Assembly (NCBI GenBank): GCA_041650175.1
Contig: JBAZLS010000027.1
Coordinates: 1-6,615, forward strand
DNA from: Minisyncoccus sp041650175
GTDB lineage: Bacteria > Patescibacteriota > Minisyncoccia > Minisyncoccales > Minisyncoccaceae
Length of the DNA: 6,615 nucleotides
Reading direction: 5' to 3'
Of the stretch, positions 6,531 through 6,615 are shown in pieces. Made by a program: the position numbers and the translations under genes. The notes under the pieces were generated by a model, which saw only the letters and a list, made by a program, of their open reading frames with translations, was not told the origin of the DNA and made no database searches. Each line of letters starts with the position of its first letter. Position 1 is the stretch's first letter.

Positions 6531-6592
6531 AGGACATCTCTTTGTGGTATAGTATTTTTAGCAATAAAAATAAATCACAAACAAGATGTCCT
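6531..6592 (+). promoter_or_regulatory. Long hairpin covering the transposase start codon
   Basis: AGGACATCT (6531-6539) pairs with AGATGTCCT (6584-6592), TTTGTG (6541-6546) with CACAAA (6576-6581), and TATTTTTA (6553-6560) with TAAAAATA (6565-6572), closing a GCAA (GNRA-type) tetraloop. The result is one 62-nt interrupted stem with 23 Watson-Crick pairs. The ATG at 6586-6588 lies in the outer stem. A transcript that enters from outside the element would carry both arms and hide the start codon. Confidence 0.75.
6545..6553 (+). promoter_or_regulatory. Extended -10 promoter of the transposase, inside the hairpin
   Basis: TGG followed by TATAGT (6548-6553) fits the extended -10 form TGnTATAAT with one mismatch. 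No good -35 box is seen at 16-18 bp. Transcription would start near 6560, inside or past the apex of the hairpin, so the element's own mRNA would lack the 5' arm and leave the ATG exposed. Confidence 0.45.
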
Positions 6593-6615
6593 ATACACAT
6601 ATTACCTCAATTCAA
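6586..6615 (+). CDS. IS30-family transposase, first ten codons only
   Basis: The frame opens at ATG 6586 and reads MSYTHITSIQ to the window edge. IS30-family DDE transposases very commonly begin MSYTHLT, followed by a helix-turn-helix of the 'R..I' type that would lie outside the window. The position just behind a candidate terminal repeat and a promoter supports the call. Only ten residues are visible, so the catalytic domain and intactness cannot be judged. The gene is divergent from the PKD surface-protein gene. Confidence 0.65.
   Translation, partial: MSYTHITSIQ

Larger units (their letters stand above)
6490..6615 (+). mobile_element. Left end of an IS30-family insertion sequence (partial)
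   Basis: The sequence from about 6490 changes character. A candidate terminal repeat begins GGTGCATTCTG. Within it GTGCATTCTG (6491-6500) is echoed by GTGCAACATTCTG (6508-6520). Next come a long hairpin and a transposase start. The family call rests mainly on the first transposase residues. The right end, matching terminal repeat and target duplication lie outside the window, so the exact left boundary is uncertain by several bases. Confidence 0.6.

Noticed and set aside
6415..6600. A 61-codon minus-strand reading frame at the right edge
   Set aside because: It runs antisense through the IS end and over the PKD gene promoter, and its Cys/Phe/Leu-rich composition is that of random AT-rich sequence.

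Overview
The window is AT-rich, uses the standard genetic code in all its long frames, and has the character of a Patescibacteria/CPR genome (Parcubacteria-like). The signs are a pseudopilin with a KKSFTLIELLVV-type leader, an archaeal-type valyl-tRNA synthetase, a very large PKD/FN3 surface protein of a style common in that group, starts without Shine-Dalgarno sequences, and clusters of short palindromic repeats headed by TGTCATT. The lineage is inferred from memory of these families, not from a search.

Layout. Positions 1-576 (minus strand) hold the N-terminal 192 codons of a type IV pilin-like protein that runs off the left edge. Its promoter (TTGAAA-17-TATAAT) lies so close to the ATG that the mRNA should be almost leaderless. 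Positions 577-983 contain no credible gene. They hold two near-identical 44-bp palindromic repeats, a smaller hairpin repeat and several repeat remnants, plus a likely promoter for the next gene. Positions 984-3359 (plus strand) encode a complete 791-residue ValRS of the archaeal genre. A bidirectional terminator hairpin at 3377-3402 separates it from the convergent gene at 3406-6393 (minus strand). That gene encodes a 995-residue membrane-anchored surface protein with five disulfide-type PKD domains, a four-cysteine module, two FN3-like domains, a DUF11-like domain, a C-terminal membrane segment and a charged tail. Its promoter (TTGACA-17-TATATT) is the best sigma70-type promoter in the window.

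From about 6490 to the right edge the sequence looks like the left end of an IS30-family insertion sequence. It has a candidate terminal repeat, a long hairpin that buries the transposase start codon, an extended -10 promoter inside that hairpin, and the first ten codons of the transposase (MSYTHITSIQ).

How the parts relate. The pilin and the PKD protein are both envelope proteins, and both carry the same type of small cysteine module, which suggests a shared domain pool for cell-surface or host contact. ValRS is a housekeeping gene that happens to sit between them. The most interesting signals are the self-masking hairpin at the IS end, the mosaic of TGTCATT-headed repeats (one copy lies in the predicted valS leader), and the shared cysteine module. 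I see no tRNA, rRNA, CRISPR array, riboswitch or defence system.
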